A stretch of 64,000 bases of DNA from Nocardia carnea NBRC 14403 (lineage in GTDB: Bacteria; Actinomycetota; Actinomycetes; Mycobacteriales; Mycobacteriaceae), in NCBI RefSeq assembly GCF_000308515.1, contig NZ_BAFV01000003.1:119422-183421 (forward strand), given 5' to 3'. Shown piece by piece: positions 53,889 to 63,573 of the stretch (positions within the stretch are counted from its first letter, which is position 1; every line of letters starts with the position of its first letter). Made by a program: the position numbers and the translations under genes. The notes beneath the pieces are model-generated. The model was not told the DNA's origin. It ran no database searches and worked only from the letters and a program-made list of their open reading frames with translations.

Positions 53889-54386
53889 TCAGCGCGTGGT
53901 CTTCTCCAGCGCGGAGGGGGTGTCGTGGCTGCCGATTCCGGAGGGCAGCACCGTGCGGGTCTGCTTGAGCGAATCGATCGTCTTCTCCGGTGCCCGCAGT
54001 TTCTTGACCTTCCGGTAACCCAGGAATGCGAGCAGGGCCGTGACCAAGATCATGAAGGCGAAGACGATCCAGAACGCGGCCCAGCGGGTGAGCCAGATAT
54101 CCAGCGTTTCGGCAACCGCGAAGAAGAAGAAAAAGCTACTGAACAGCAGCACGGTCAGCGCGCCGATGAAGAAGACGCTGCCCTGCAAGCCCTTCTTGAT
54201 CTCACCGGTGACCTCCGCCTTGGCCAGCGCCACCTCGGCGCGGACCAGGGTCGAGACCTGTTCGGAGGCGTCGCGGACCAGGCTGCCGAAACTGGCCGAG
54301 GCATGCGGGTCGATCTCGGACAGCGGAATCGAGGTGACTGTGCCGCCTCGTGCGCCGTCGCCGTTACCGCCCTGTGTGACACTCAC
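53889..54386 (-). CDS. Phage-holin-family (DUF1469) membrane protein
   Basis: A 165-residue protein with two central membrane helices (FFIGALTVLLFSSFFFFFAV and AAFWIVFAFMILVTALLAFL) and an amphipathic N-terminal region (SFGSLVRDASEQVSTLVRAEVALAKAEV in two parts). It belongs to the Act_Hol-E/DUF1469 group; despite the name there is no phage context. Function unknown. Corresponds to Rv3669. Confidence 0.82.
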   Translation of the reverse strand: MSVTQGGNGDGARGGTVTSIPLSEIDPHASASFGSLVRDASEQVSTLVRAEVALAKAEVTGEIKKGLQGSVFFIGALTVLLFSSFFFFFAVAETLDIWLTRWAAFWIVFAFMILVTALLAFLGYRKVKKLRAPEKTIDSLKQTRTVLPSGIGSHDTPSALEKTTR

Positions 54387-54423
54387 GTGGTCGACCCTCT
54401 CCCTGTCCCGATTCTGCTCGGTC

Positions 54424-55638
54424 TTACTGTTCTGGTTCTAGCGCATCCGCGTCACGTTGCGCTTGGTGGACACGCCCACGCCGCAACAGTAGCGCCGAAC
54501 CGATCAGCGATGCGGCCATGGAGGTCACCAGCACCGCGGCTTTGGCCAATTCGGCGGATGCGGGATAGTCCTCCAATGCGAGTTCCGCCACGAGCAGGCT
54601 AACGGTGAACCCGATCGCACCCAGCACCGACAGGGCGAACATATCGCGATAACCCAGGTTCGCGGGGCGTTTGGCGAGCCCGGTGCGGATCGCGAGCCAG
54701 CTGATCCCGAAGATGCCGATGGTCTTGCCCAGCAGCAGGCCGAGAATGATCGCCAGGGACAGCCGTTCGGTGAACAGATTCCCCAGGACCTCGCCGTTGA
54801 TCGGCACACCCGAGGCGAACAGCGCGAACAGCGGTACACACAAACCGGCCGAAATCGGCTGGAACTTGTGCTCCCAGCGGGTGGCGGGCGCTTCGTCCTC
54901 ACCTTCGTCGGTGCGGACGCGGGTGAGTAAGCCGCACGCGACCCCGGCGAGGGTCGGATGAATATGTGCTTCGTGCAGTGCGTACCAGCACAGCAGCGCC
55001 AGCGGGATATAGATCAGCGGCGAGTTCCAGCGCCGATGCTGGGCGAACCACCAGGCAGCGCAGCATGCGAGCGCTACCAGCAGCCAGGTGAGCGCCAGAC
55101 CGGTGGTGAACAACACCGCGATGAGCAAGATCGCCATCAGATCGTCCACCACGGCGAGGCTGAGCAGGAAGACCCGGGCGCTGGCGGGAATCCGGGACCC
55201 GGTCATCGCCAGTACGGCGAGCGCGAAGGCGATATCGGTGGCGACGGGGATGGCCCAGGCGCGGTCCATACCCTCGACACCGAAACCGACGCCGTAGGCG
55301 ATCAGCGCGGGGGTTACCACACCGCCCACGGCCGCGATGATCGGCAGCGCGGCCCGTTTGGGATCGGCCAGTTCACCGACCACGAGTTCGCGTTTGAGTT
55401 CGAGCCCGGCGACGAAGAAGAAGACGGCGAGCAGCCCGTCCTTGACCCAGTCCGCGACCGTCAGGTCGAGGTGCAGGGGCGGGATCGCCAGATGGGTTTC
55501 GGTGAGAGTCAGATAGCTCTCACCCCACGGTGAGTTCACCCAGAGCAACGCCACCGCGGCGGCGACCAACAGCAGTGAACCGCCCACGGTTTCGGTGCGC
55601 AGATATCTGGCGAGTTCCGACCGGGGGCTACTCAGCAC
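54424..55638 (-). CDS. nhaA: Na+/H+ antiporter NhaA
   Basis: A 404-residue NhaA-type antiporter with about twelve helices. The ion-binding region is VVDDLMAILLIAVLF (paired Asp residues) and the pH-sensing or assembly region near DGLLAVFFFVAGLELKRELV (in two parts). It exchanges Na+ or Li+ for protons across the membrane. In the M. tuberculosis order I know there is no nhaA between the holin-like gene and acs, so this is an insertion relative to that genome. GTG start with AAAGG upstream. Confidence 0.95.
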   Translation of the reverse strand: MLSSPRSELARYLRTETVGGSLLLVAAAVALLWVNSPWGESYLTLTETHLAIPPLHLDLTVADWVKDGLLAVFFFVAGLELKRELVVGELADPKRAALPIIAAVGGVVTPALIAYGVGFGVEGMDRAWAIPVATDIAFALAVLAMTGSRIPASARVFLLSLAVVDDLMAILLIAVLFTTGLALTWLLVALACCAAWWFAQHRRWNSPLIYIPLALLCWYALHEAHIHPTLAGVACGLLTRVRTDEGEDEAPATRWEHKFQPISAGLCVPLFALFASGVPINGEVLGNLFTERLSLAIILGLLLGKTIGIFGISWLAIRTGLAKRPANLGYRDMFALSVLGAIGFTVSLLVAELALEDYPASAELAKAAVLVTSMAASLIGSALLLRRGRVHQAQRDADALEPEQ

Positions 55639-56116
55639 GGGGAACCTTTCGGTCGTACGGACAATTGTTGCGTCCGCTCGACCGGGTTGTCACCGGCGAG
55701 CGCACGACCATCTCGCCGACCAGACTTCCCGGCACACCATATGCAATCTTAACGGTCGGTAATCGCGCGCCCGCCCGCGCACCTCTGAACGGGTTCGACC
55801 CCGGATCGATCCGTGATGCGCCACCACGCCGCGCACCCTGCTATGCGGATCTCCGCGGGTCCAGCCTACCGTCGCGGAGCCGCCGATCTTCTGCTCGGGC
55901 AGTTCGGCCGGCCGCAGCGGTGTGCGATGGCGCATGGCCGGCTGTGCGAGCAACCAACTGCTGCCCCGATTCGGAAAATATCCGTGCGGGGCACCAAGAG
56001 CTGTTCGAGGGACCCAGCCGGACAGCGCTCGTGACTGCCTACGCCCGTGCCGTTCGGGGCGTCCCTGCCCCGTGCGGGCCCGGGAAGCTTCGGCTGTCCC
56101 GGGCCCGGCGAGTGAC
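55639..56116. other. nhaA upstream region and acs 3' region, no gene seen
   Basis: 478 bases with no supported gene. TAAGAT at 55746-55751 (minus strand) is a possible nhaA -10, giving a leader of about 100 bases. The other end carries the acs terminator. The middle has only chance open frames without ribosome binding sites. Confidence 0.4.
56075..56107 (-). terminator. acs terminator
   Basis: A perfect 11-base stem CGGGCCCGGGA / TCCCGGGCCCG with an 11-base loop, 10 bases downstream of the acs stop. Confidence 0.8.
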
Positions 56117-58063
56117 CTATTCGGAACGGCCCGCGCGAATGTTCTCGAAGACCTGCGGGTCGACCAGGGTGGAGGTATCGCCCAGTTCGCGCCCCTCGGC
56201 CACATCCCGCAGCAGCCGGCGCATGATCTTGCCGCTGCGGGTCTTGGGCAGTTCCGGTACCACGTGGATCTCCCGCGGGCGGGCGATCGGGCTGATCTCG
56301 CGCGCCACCTCGGCCTTCAATTCGTCGATCATGGCCGCGCCGGTATCGGTGGCGCCGGCGGACAGGATCACGAAGGCCACGATGCCCTGACCGGTGGTTT
56401 CGTCGGTGGCGCCGACCACCGCCGCCTCCGCGACTCCGGAATGGCCGACGAGAGCGGACTCGACCTCGGCGGTGGAGATGCGATGCCCGGATATGTTCAT
56501 CACGTCGTCGACCCGGCCGAGCACCCAGAGATCGCCGTTGACATCGAGTTTTGCGCCGTCTCCGGCGAAGTACCAGCCCTGTTCGGCGAAACGCTCCCAG
56601 TAGGTGGCCCGGTAGCGTTCCATATCGCCCCAGATTCCGCGCAGCATGGCCGGCCACGGCTGATCCAGGACCAGGTACCCGTTGGCCTCGGTTTCGCCGC
56701 GGCGCACGGTGTTGCCCTCCTCGTCCACCACGGTGGCCGAGATACCGGGCAGCGGGGTCATGGCGGCGCCCGGTTTGGTGGCGGTGATACCGGGCAGCGG
56801 GGAGATCATGATGGCGCCGGTTTCGGTCTGCCACCAGGTGTCGACGATCGGTGCGGTACCGCCGCCGATCACATCGCGGTACCAGCGCCAGGCCTCCGGG
56901 TTGATCGGCTCGCCGACCGAGCCGAGCACCCGGATCGAGGACAGATCGTGGGCGTCCGGGATCTGGCGACCCCACTTCATGAAGGTGCGGACCAGCGTCG
57001 GCGCGGTGTAGTAGATCGTCACCCCGTACTTCTCGATGATCTGCCAGTGCCGGTGCTCGTCGGGGAAGTTCGGGGTGCCCTCGTAGAGCACCTGGGTGGC
57101 GCCGTTGGCGAGCGGACCGTAGACGATATAGCTGTGCCCGGTCACCCAGCCGACATCGGCGGTGCACCAGTAGATATCGGTTTCCGGTTTGTGGTCGAAC
57201 ACCACGCGGTGGGTGTAGCTCGTCTGGGTCAGGTACCCGCCGCTGGTGTGCAGGATGCCCTTGGGTTTACCGGTGGTGCCCGAGGTGTAGAGGATGAACA
57301 GCGGATGTTCGGCATCGAAGGCCTGGGCCTCGTGGGCCGGCTCGGCCTCGGCGACTGTTTCGTGCCACCACAGGTCGCGGCCCTCGGTCCAGGTCACCTC
57401 GATACCGACCCGGCGCACCACCAGTACGTGTTCCACGCTGGACGGAACGTCACCGTGCGCGAACAGTGCCTCGTCGACCGCTTCTTTCAGCGGTGCGGGA
57501 TTACCGCGGCGCCATTGGCCGTCGGTGGTGATCACCAGGCGAGCCTCGGCGTCGTCGATGCGCTGGCGGAGTGCGGTCGGGGAGAACCCGGCGAAAACCA
57601 GCGAATGGGTCAGCCCCAGCCGCGCGCAGGCCAGCATCGCCACGATGGTCTCCGGGATCATCGGCATGTAGATCGCCACCCGGTCGCCGGCTGTGAGCCC
57701 GAGCGAGGTCAGATAGTTGGCCGCCCGGCCGACCTCGGCGAGCAGATCCGCGTAGGTGATCGTGCGGGAATCGCCGGGTTCGCCCTCCCAGTGCAGCGCG
57801 ACCTTGTCGCCGCGACCTTCGAGGACGTGGCGGTCCACGCAGTTGTAAGCGACATTCAGGCGTCCGCCGACGAACCATTTCGCCACCGGAGCCTCGCTCC
57901 AGTCGAGCACCTGGTTCCAGCGCTGGTGCCAGTGGAGGTGGTCGGCCTGCTCTGCCCAGAACCCTTCGCGATCCTGCGCGGCACGCTCGTAGATACCCGC
58001 ATCCACATTCGCCGCGGCAGCGAACTCCGCGCTCGGCGGGTAGGCGTCCGGCGTTTCGGTCAT
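56117..58063 (-). CDS. acs: Acetyl-CoA synthetase
   Basis: An AMP-forming acetate-CoA ligase of 648 residues, full length. Adenylate-forming motif YTSGTTGKPKGILHT, acetate/ATP motif VDTWWQTETGAIM, hinge region GRVDDVMNISGHRIS, and the C-terminal acetylation site PKTRSGKIMRRLL whose Lys is controlled by acetylation in actinomycetes. ATG 58063 has AAGGAAG upstream; longer in-frame starts add non-conserved residues. TAGGGT about 55 bases upstream is a possible -10. Matches Rv3667. Confidence 0.95.
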   Translation of the reverse strand: MTETPDAYPPSAEFAAAANVDAGIYERAAQDREGFWAEQADHLHWHQRWNQVLDWSEAPVAKWFVGGRLNVAYNCVDRHVLEGRGDKVALHWEGEPGDSRTITYADLLAEVGRAANYLTSLGLTAGDRVAIYMPMIPETIVAMLACARLGLTHSLVFAGFSPTALRQRIDDAEARLVITTDGQWRRGNPAPLKEAVDEALFAHGDVPSSVEHVLVVRRVGIEVTWTEGRDLWWHETVAEAEPAHEAQAFDAEHPLFILYTSGTTGKPKGILHTSGGYLTQTSYTHRVVFDHKPETDIYWCTADVGWVTGHSYIVYGPLANGATQVLYEGTPNFPDEHRHWQIIEKYGVTIYYTAPTLVRTFMKWGRQIPDAHDLSSIRVLGSVGEPINPEAWRWYRDVIGGGTAPIVDTWWQTETGAIMISPLPGITATKPGAAMTPLPGISATVVDEEGNTVRRGETEANGYLVLDQPWPAMLRGIWGDMERYRATYWERFAEQGWYFAGDGAKLDVNGDLWVLGRVDDVMNISGHRISTAEVESALVGHSGVAEAAVVGATDETTGQGIVAFVILSAGATDTGAAMIDELKAEVAREISPIARPREIHVVPELPKTRSGKIMRRLLRDVAEGRELGDTSTLVDPQVFENIRAGRSE

Positions 58064-58305
58064 CTGAGTCACTTCCTTCGCGTTACCTGCACCATGAGGG
58101 CTGACTGTGACCCTAAACTCTCCCGGGCCCGGCCGTGCGTAGCCCCGGACGAAAGGCCGCGGACATGGGATGAACGGCTGCCGGGAGCGGATGAACGGTC
58201 GTCCGCGATCCGGCGGAAGTTCGGGAAGCCGCGCGTGCCGGAGCGTGTGCCGGTATCCTCGGGCAACTCTTGACACCGAGCGGAGCGAACGAGCGGGGAA
58301 TTTGG

Positions 58306-59919
58306 GTGCGGGGAGCGTCGTGGTCGTGGCGGGCGATCGGTCTGGTGCTGGTACTGGCCGCTGTGGCGGTGCTGCCCGCCTGCACGGTGACGCCGGCGCT
58401 GGGTGATTCCATCGCCGTCAACGGTTCGGAGCCGCAGAATCCGCTGGTGCCGTCGAATACGAACGAGAACGGCGGCGGGCGGATCGTCGACCGGTTGTTC
58501 GCGGGGCTGCGCCGGATCGCCGCCGACGGCAGCCTGCACGACGAGGTCGCCGAATCCATCGAGACCACCGATCAGCAGCACTACCGTATCCGCCTGGAAC
58601 CCGGCTGGACGTTCAGCGACGGCTCACCGGTCACCGCCCACTCATTCGTGGACGCCTGGAACTACGGCGCCCTGGTCACCAACGCTCAGCTGCAGAGCTA
58701 TACCTACGAGCCGATCGTCGGTTTCGAGGATGTGCAGGCCGATCCGCCGCGGGCGCAGACCATGTCGGGTCTGCGGGTGCTCGACGATCTCACCTTCACC
58801 GTGGACCTGAAGGCACCCACCATCGATTTCCGCACCCGCCTGGCCTATGCCCCTTACTACCCGCTGCCCGCGGCGGCGTTCGCGGATATGGAGGCATTCG
58901 GGCAGCACCCGATCGGCAACGGCCCCTACCGTTTCGCGGGACCGGATGCGTGGCAGCACGATGTGAAACTCGATGTGGTGCCGAACGAGTCGTACCGGGG
59001 TGGGCGGCCGGCCCGGAACAAGGGCCTGACTTTCGTCTTCTATTCCGATATCGATGCCGCCTATGCCGATCTGCTCGCCGGCAACCTGGATGTGCTCGAT
59101 ACGGTTCCCACCAGCGCACTGACCGTCGTCCACGCCGACCTGGGGGATCGTGCCGTCGCCGCGCCGACCGCGAAGAACCAGTGGATCGGCACGCAACCGG
59201 GTCTCCCGCATTTCTCCGGTGAGGAGGGGCGGCTGCGCCGGCATGCGATATCGCGGGCGATCGACCGGCAGGCCATCGGCGACAAGATCTTTCGCGGTAC
59301 CCGCGCGCCCGCCCGCGACTACACCTCCAGCGTGCTGCCCGGTTTCGACGACGACCTGCCGGGATCGGAGGTTCTCGAGTTCGATCCGGACGAAGCGCGC
59401 AGGCTGTGGGCGCGGGCGAACGAGATCGCACCGTGGAGCGGCCGTTTCGAGATCGCGTACAACGCGGACGGCGATCACCAGCCCTGGGTCGACGCGGTCG
59501 CGAACAGTATCAAGAACACCCTCGGTGTCGAGGCGGTCGGGGCGGCTTATCCAACGTTCAAACAGTTACGCGACCAGATCACCTCGCGGACCGTCGGTAA
59601 GGCCTTCCGGTCCGGCTGGCAGGGCGACTATCCGACCATGCTCCAGTTCCTCGAGCCCTCCTTTCTGAGTCATTCCGAAACCAATGATTTCGACTACCAC
59701 AACCCCGAATTCGACGCTCTCATCGCGGCAGCCGAAGCCGCGGCGACCGATCCGGAATCGTGGGCGCTCGTCGCCCGGGCCCAGACGGTTCTCCTACACG
59801 ATCTGCCCACCATTCCGGTCTTCGACTATGTGAACTCGTCCGGATACTCCGACCGCGTCCGCGGGGTCACCTTCGGCTGGAACGGAATGGCGGATTTCGA
59901 GAACCTCGAGTTGATATGA
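58306..59919 (+). CDS. dppA: Peptide ABC transporter substrate-binding lipoprotein DppA
   Basis: A 537-residue SBP family 5 lipoprotein. Signal peptide with lipobox LPAC (VLPACTVTPALG) near residue 26; binding domain from NGSEPQNPLVP onward with WTFSDGSPVTAHSFVDAW, the family signature. It captures peptides (dipeptides or longer; heme is reported for the mycobacterial system) for DppBCD. GTG 58306 has GGGGA 6 bases upstream and gives a normal lipoprotein signal. Divergent from acs; first gene of dppABCD. Confidence 0.9.
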   Translation: MRGASWSWRAIGLVLVLAAVAVLPACTVTPALGDSIAVNGSEPQNPLVPSNTNENGGGRIVDRLFAGLRRIAADGSLHDEVAESIETTDQQHYRIRLEPGWTFSDGSPVTAHSFVDAWNYGALVTNAQLQSYTYEPIVGFEDVQADPPRAQTMSGLRVLDDLTFTVDLKAPTIDFRTRLAYAPYYPLPAAAFADMEAFGQHPIGNGPYRFAGPDAWQHDVKLDVVPNESYRGGRPARNKGLTFVFYSDIDAAYADLLAGNLDVLDTVPTSALTVVHADLGDRAVAAPTAKNQWIGTQPGLPHFSGEEGRLRRHAISRAIDRQAIGDKIFRGTRAPARDYTSSVLPGFDDDLPGSEVLEFDPDEARRLWARANEIAPWSGRFEIAYNADGDHQPWVDAVANSIKNTLGVEAVGAAYPTFKQLRDQITSRTVGKAFRSGWQGDYPTMLQFLEPSFLSHSETNDFDYHNPEFDALIAAAEAAATDPESWALVARAQTVLLHDLPTIPVFDYVNSSGYSDRVRGVTFGWNGMADFENLELI

Positions 59920-59950
59920 CGCCCGGACCCTGCAGGCGTGAGGAGCGCGT

Positions 59951-60877
59951 ATGGCCTGGTACGTAGTGCGGCGTCTGCTGCAGATGGTTCCGGTGTTCTT
60001 CGGCGCCACCCTGCTCGTCTACTTCCTGATCTACAAGATCTCCGGAGGTTCGGTGGCGGCGCTGGCCGGTGACCGCACCCTCACCCCCGCCCTGGAGGAG
60101 CAACTGCGCGCGCGGTACCACCTGGACCGCTCCTTCTTCGTGCAGTACTTCTACTACCTCAAAGGCATCTTCACCTTCGATCTCGGCACTTCGTTCTCCG
60201 GCCGTTCGGTGAAAGACGAACTGGCCCGCGCATTTCCGATCACCTTCCGGCTCGCGATCCTGGCGCTGGTGTTCGAGGCGGTGCTCGGCGTGCTGTTCGG
60301 TGTTCTGGCCGGATTGCGTAAGGGCAAGTTGTTCGATTCGGCCATGCTGGTGGTGAGCCTGCTGGTGATCGCGATACCGGTTTTCGTCCTCGGCTTCCTC
60401 GCACAATTCCTGCTCGGCGTGAAATGGGGGATCGCACCTGTCACGGTCGGCGCGGATGCGAGCTGGGGTCGCCTGGTGGTGCCCGCGCTGGTACTGGGGT
60501 CGCTTTCGTTCGCCTACGTCCTGCGGCTGACCCGCAATTCCGTCGCGGACAATCGTGATGCCGACTATGTGCGCACGGCGACGGCCAAGGGCCTGCCCCG
60601 GCGCCGCGTGGTCCCCGTCCACATCCTGCGGAATTCCCTCATCCCGGTGGTCACCTTCCTGGGGGCAGACCTCGGCGCGCTCATGGGCGGCGCGATCGTC
60701 ACCGAGGGCATCTTCAACATCCCCGGTGTCGGCGGCACCCTCTATCAGGCGGTGGTGCGGGGTGAAGCGCCGACCGTGGTCTCGTTCGTCACGGTGCTGA
60801 TCGTGGTGTTCCTGCTGGCCAACCTCGTGGTGGACCTGCTGTACGCGGTACTCGATCCCCGGATCCGTTATGCCTGA
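59951..60877 (+). CDS. dppB: Peptide ABC transporter permease DppB
   Basis: A 308-residue binding-protein-dependent permease, six helices. N-terminal MAWYVVRRLLQMVPVFFGAT is the DppB hallmark; the EAA loop is ATAKGLPRRRVVPVHILRNS. Pairs with DppC to form the membrane channel. GAGGAG precedes the ATG. It lies 31 bases after dppA. Confidence 0.94.
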   Translation: MAWYVVRRLLQMVPVFFGATLLVYFLIYKISGGSVAALAGDRTLTPALEEQLRARYHLDRSFFVQYFYYLKGIFTFDLGTSFSGRSVKDELARAFPITFRLAILALVFEAVLGVLFGVLAGLRKGKLFDSAMLVVSLLVIAIPVFVLGFLAQFLLGVKWGIAPVTVGADASWGRLVVPALVLGSLSFAYVLRLTRNSVADNRDADYVRTATAKGLPRRRVVPVHILRNSLIPVVTFLGADLGALMGGAIVTEGIFNIPGVGGTLYQAVVRGEAPTVVSFVTVLIVVFLLANLVVDLLYAVLDPRIRYA

Positions 60878-60891
60878 ACAGGAGTGCGGCA

Positions 60892-61866
60892 ATGTCGGAT
60901 GAGTTGCCCCGCCGGCCCGGCCGGCAACGCTGGGTCGCCGAACCGGACGCGGTGACCGTGGAGCCCACCGATCGGGTCCGGGTCGCGGGCGCACCGCGCG
61001 GGTTCTGGGGTCAGGCCTGGCAGAATCTGCGCCGCAATCCACTGTTCTGGATCGCGGCGGCGCTCATTCTGCTCGTGGTCGTGGTGGCCGCGTTCCCCGG
61101 GCTGTTCACCGGCCAGGACCCGCGCTACTGCCTGGTGGGCAACAGTCTGCTGCCACCGAATTCGGCGCACTGGTTCGGATTCGACCTACAGGGCTGCGAT
61201 ATCTACGCGCGCACCGTCTACGGGGCGCGGGCCTCCATCCTCACCGGAGTGGGGGCCGCGACGTTGTTCGTCCTGATCGGAGCAACTCTGGGGGCGTTGG
61301 CCGGCTATTACGGCGGACTGCTCGATTCGATCATCTCCAGGATCTCGGAGATCGTCTACGCCATCCCGCTCATGCTCGCCGCCATCGTTCTCATGCAGTT
61401 GTCCACCGAGCGCACCATCTGGCTGGTGATCGTCACCTTGGCCGGTTTCACCTGGCCGCAGGCGGCGCGTATCGCCCGCGGTTCGGTGATCGCGGCGAAG
61501 AACAGCGAATACGTCCTGGCCGCCCGGGCTCTGGGCGTCTCCCGTCTCGGTATCCTCATCCGCCATGTCCTGCCGAACTCGGTGGGCCCGATCATCGTGG
61601 TGACCGCGATCTGGCTGGGCGTTTTCATCGTCACCGAGGCGACACTGTCGTTCCTGGGCGTCGGCCTCCCACCGACCGAGGTTTCCTGGGGAGCCGATAT
61701 CGCGACCGGCCAGCAGCAGCTGCGCGGAGGTTCGCTGATCCTGTTCTACCCGGCCACCGCCCTGGCGCTGACGGTGCTCAGCTTCATCATGCTCGGCGAC
61801 GCGCTGGGCGATGCCATCGATCCGAAAACCCGGCGGGCCCGGACCCGAGACAGGAAGCGATCATGA
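60892..61866 (+). CDS. dppC: Peptide ABC transporter permease DppC
   Basis: A 324-residue permease. Polar 50-residue N terminus, then the OppC_N helix (LFWIAAALILLVVVVAAF), a periplasmic loop with two Cys (RYCLVG, LQGCDI), and a five-helix core with the EAA loop AARALGVSRLGILIRHVLPN. AGGAG precedes ATG 60892; the gene lies 14 bases after dppB and overlaps dppD by 4 bases. Confidence 0.94.
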   Translation: MSDELPRRPGRQRWVAEPDAVTVEPTDRVRVAGAPRGFWGQAWQNLRRNPLFWIAAALILLVVVVAAFPGLFTGQDPRYCLVGNSLLPPNSAHWFGFDLQGCDIYARTVYGARASILTGVGAATLFVLIGATLGALAGYYGGLLDSIISRISEIVYAIPLMLAAIVLMQLSTERTIWLVIVTLAGFTWPQAARIARGSVIAAKNSEYVLAARALGVSRLGILIRHVLPNSVGPIIVVTAIWLGVFIVTEATLSFLGVGLPPTEVSWGADIATGQQQLRGGSLILFYPATALALTVLSFIMLGDALGDAIDPKTRRARTRDRKRS

Positions 61867-63515
61867 CCGGTGCCACCGACGACCGCCCATTGCTGGAGAT
61901 CCGGGATCTGCATATCACCTTCGGGACCGGCGACGACCGCGTCGAGGCGGTCCGCGGCGCCGATCTCAGCGTGTACCCCGGCGAAACCGTGGCGATCGTC
62001 GGAGAGAGCGGATCCGGCAAATCGACCACCGCGCACGCCGTCCTCGGCCTGCTGCCGCCCGGCGGGCGTATCGCCGGCGGCAGTATCCGCTTCGCCGGTA
62101 CAGAACTGGCCGGTGCGCCGGAATCCCGGCTGGTGGCCGTGCGCGGGACCGAAATCGGCTTCGTACCGCAGGATCCGATGTCGAATCTCGACCCGGTCTA
62201 CACGATCGGCTTCCAGATCCGGGAAACCTTGGTCGCCAACGGTGTAGCCCGCGGCCGGGCGGCCCGGGAGCGGACAGTCGAATTGCTGCGCGCTGCCGGA
62301 ATACCCGACCCGGAACACCGGGCCGGCCAGTACCCGCACGAACTGTCCGGCGGGCTGCGCCAGCGCGCGCTCATCGCCATGGCCTTGTCCGCGCGACCGG
62401 CGTTGTTGATCGCCGACGAACCCACCTCGGCCTTGGATGTCACCGTGCAGCGCCGGATTCTCGACCATATCGACAGTCTCACCGGCGAATTCGGCACGGC
62501 CATGCTGCTCATCACCCACGATCTGGGGTTGGCCGCCGAACGCGCGGAACACCTGGTCGTGCTGTATCGGGGCCGCGTCGTCGAATCGGGCCCCGCGCTC
62601 GAACTGCTCCGGGATCCGCGGCATGCCTACACCCGGAGACTCGTCGATTCGGCACCTTCGCTGGCCGCCGGGCGGCGAGTGGGACGGATCCGCGATGCCG
62701 AGGTCCGGCCGGGCGGCAAGGAACCGATCCTGGTGGCCGACCGGCTCACCAAGCGCTACCGGGTACGTGGTTCGGCCCCGTGGCGCTCCCGGGAAAGCAC
62801 GGCCGCGGAGAACGTCTCGTTCCGCCTGGACCGCGGCACCACCACCGCGCTGGTCGGCGAATCGGGCTCCGGAAAATCCACGATCGCCCAGCTCGTCCTC
62901 GGGCTGCTCGAGCCCAGCGCGGGGTCGGTAGTTTTCGACGGTACCGATATCGCGCGGCTGTCGGGCCGCGAACTGACCCGGCTCCGCCGCCGGGTGCAGC
63001 CGATCTTCCAGAATCCCTACGCCTCGCTCGACCCGATGTACTCGATCCACCGGTGTATCGCCGAACCACTGTGGACGCACCACCTCGGGACCCGTGCCGA
63101 ACGCGACGCCCGGGTCCGCGAACTGCTGGACCAGGTCGCGCTGCCGGCCGATATCGCGTCCCGCTACCCCAACGAACTGTCCGGTGGGCAGCGACAACGG
63201 GTCGCCATCGCCCGGGCTTTGGCCCTGGAACCGGACCTGCTGGTCTGCGACGAGGCGGTTTCGGCGCTCGACGTGCTCGTCCAGGCCAATATCCTGGACC
63301 TGCTCGACCGCCTGCAGCGCGACCTTGGTCTCACCTATCTCTTCGTCACCCACGATCTGGCCGTGGTCCGCCAGATCGCGGACGAGGTCCTGGTGATGCA
63401 CGACGGCCGCATCGTCGAGGCAGCACCGACCGAGCAGATCTTCGAATCCCCTGCCGAGGAGTACACCCGCAGCCTGCTCGCGGCCATCCCGGGGCGGGAC
63501 CTGCTCGCCGGGTAA
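61863..63515 (+). CDS. dppD: Fused peptide ABC transporter ATPase DppD (two ATPase domains)
   Basis: A 550-residue protein with two complete ABC ATPase domains, equivalent to DppD and DppF joined. Domain 1: Walker A GESGSGKSTTAHAV near 45, signature LSGGLRQRALIAMAL, Walker B LLIADEPTSALD. Domain 2: Walker A GESGSGKSTIAQLV near 335, signature LSGGQRQRVAIARAL, Walker B LLVCDEAVSALD (Ala in place of the usual Pro-Thr/Val-Ser). Oligopeptide-type C-terminal segments follow each. The fusion is the same as in mycobacteria. Confidence 0.93.
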   Translation: MTGATDDRPLLEIRDLHITFGTGDDRVEAVRGADLSVYPGETVAIVGESGSGKSTTAHAVLGLLPPGGRIAGGSIRFAGTELAGAPESRLVAVRGTEIGFVPQDPMSNLDPVYTIGFQIRETLVANGVARGRAARERTVELLRAAGIPDPEHRAGQYPHELSGGLRQRALIAMALSARPALLIADEPTSALDVTVQRRILDHIDSLTGEFGTAMLLITHDLGLAAERAEHLVVLYRGRVVESGPALELLRDPRHAYTRRLVDSAPSLAAGRRVGRIRDAEVRPGGKEPILVADRLTKRYRVRGSAPWRSRESTAAENVSFRLDRGTTTALVGESGSGKSTIAQLVLGLLEPSAGSVVFDGTDIARLSGRELTRLRRRVQPIFQNPYASLDPMYSIHRCIAEPLWTHHLGTRAERDARVRELLDQVALPADIASRYPNELSGGQRQRVAIARALALEPDLLVCDEAVSALDVLVQANILDLLDRLQRDLGLTYLFVTHDLAVVRQIADEVLVMHDGRIVEAAPTEQIFESPAEEYTRSLLAAIPGRDLLAG

Positions 63516-63559
63516 CGGGAACCACGCGGGTCTCGCGCCCGCCCTGCCGCCGCGCCGCG

Positions 63560-63565
63560 TAGCCT
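63560..63565 (+). promoter_or_regulatory. -10 element (TAGCCT) of the right-edge gene
   Basis: TAGCCT ends 8 bases upstream of GTG 63574, without Shine-Dalgarno, so the last gene may have its own leaderless promoter. Confidence 0.4.
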
Positions 63566-63573
63566 GCTACCCC

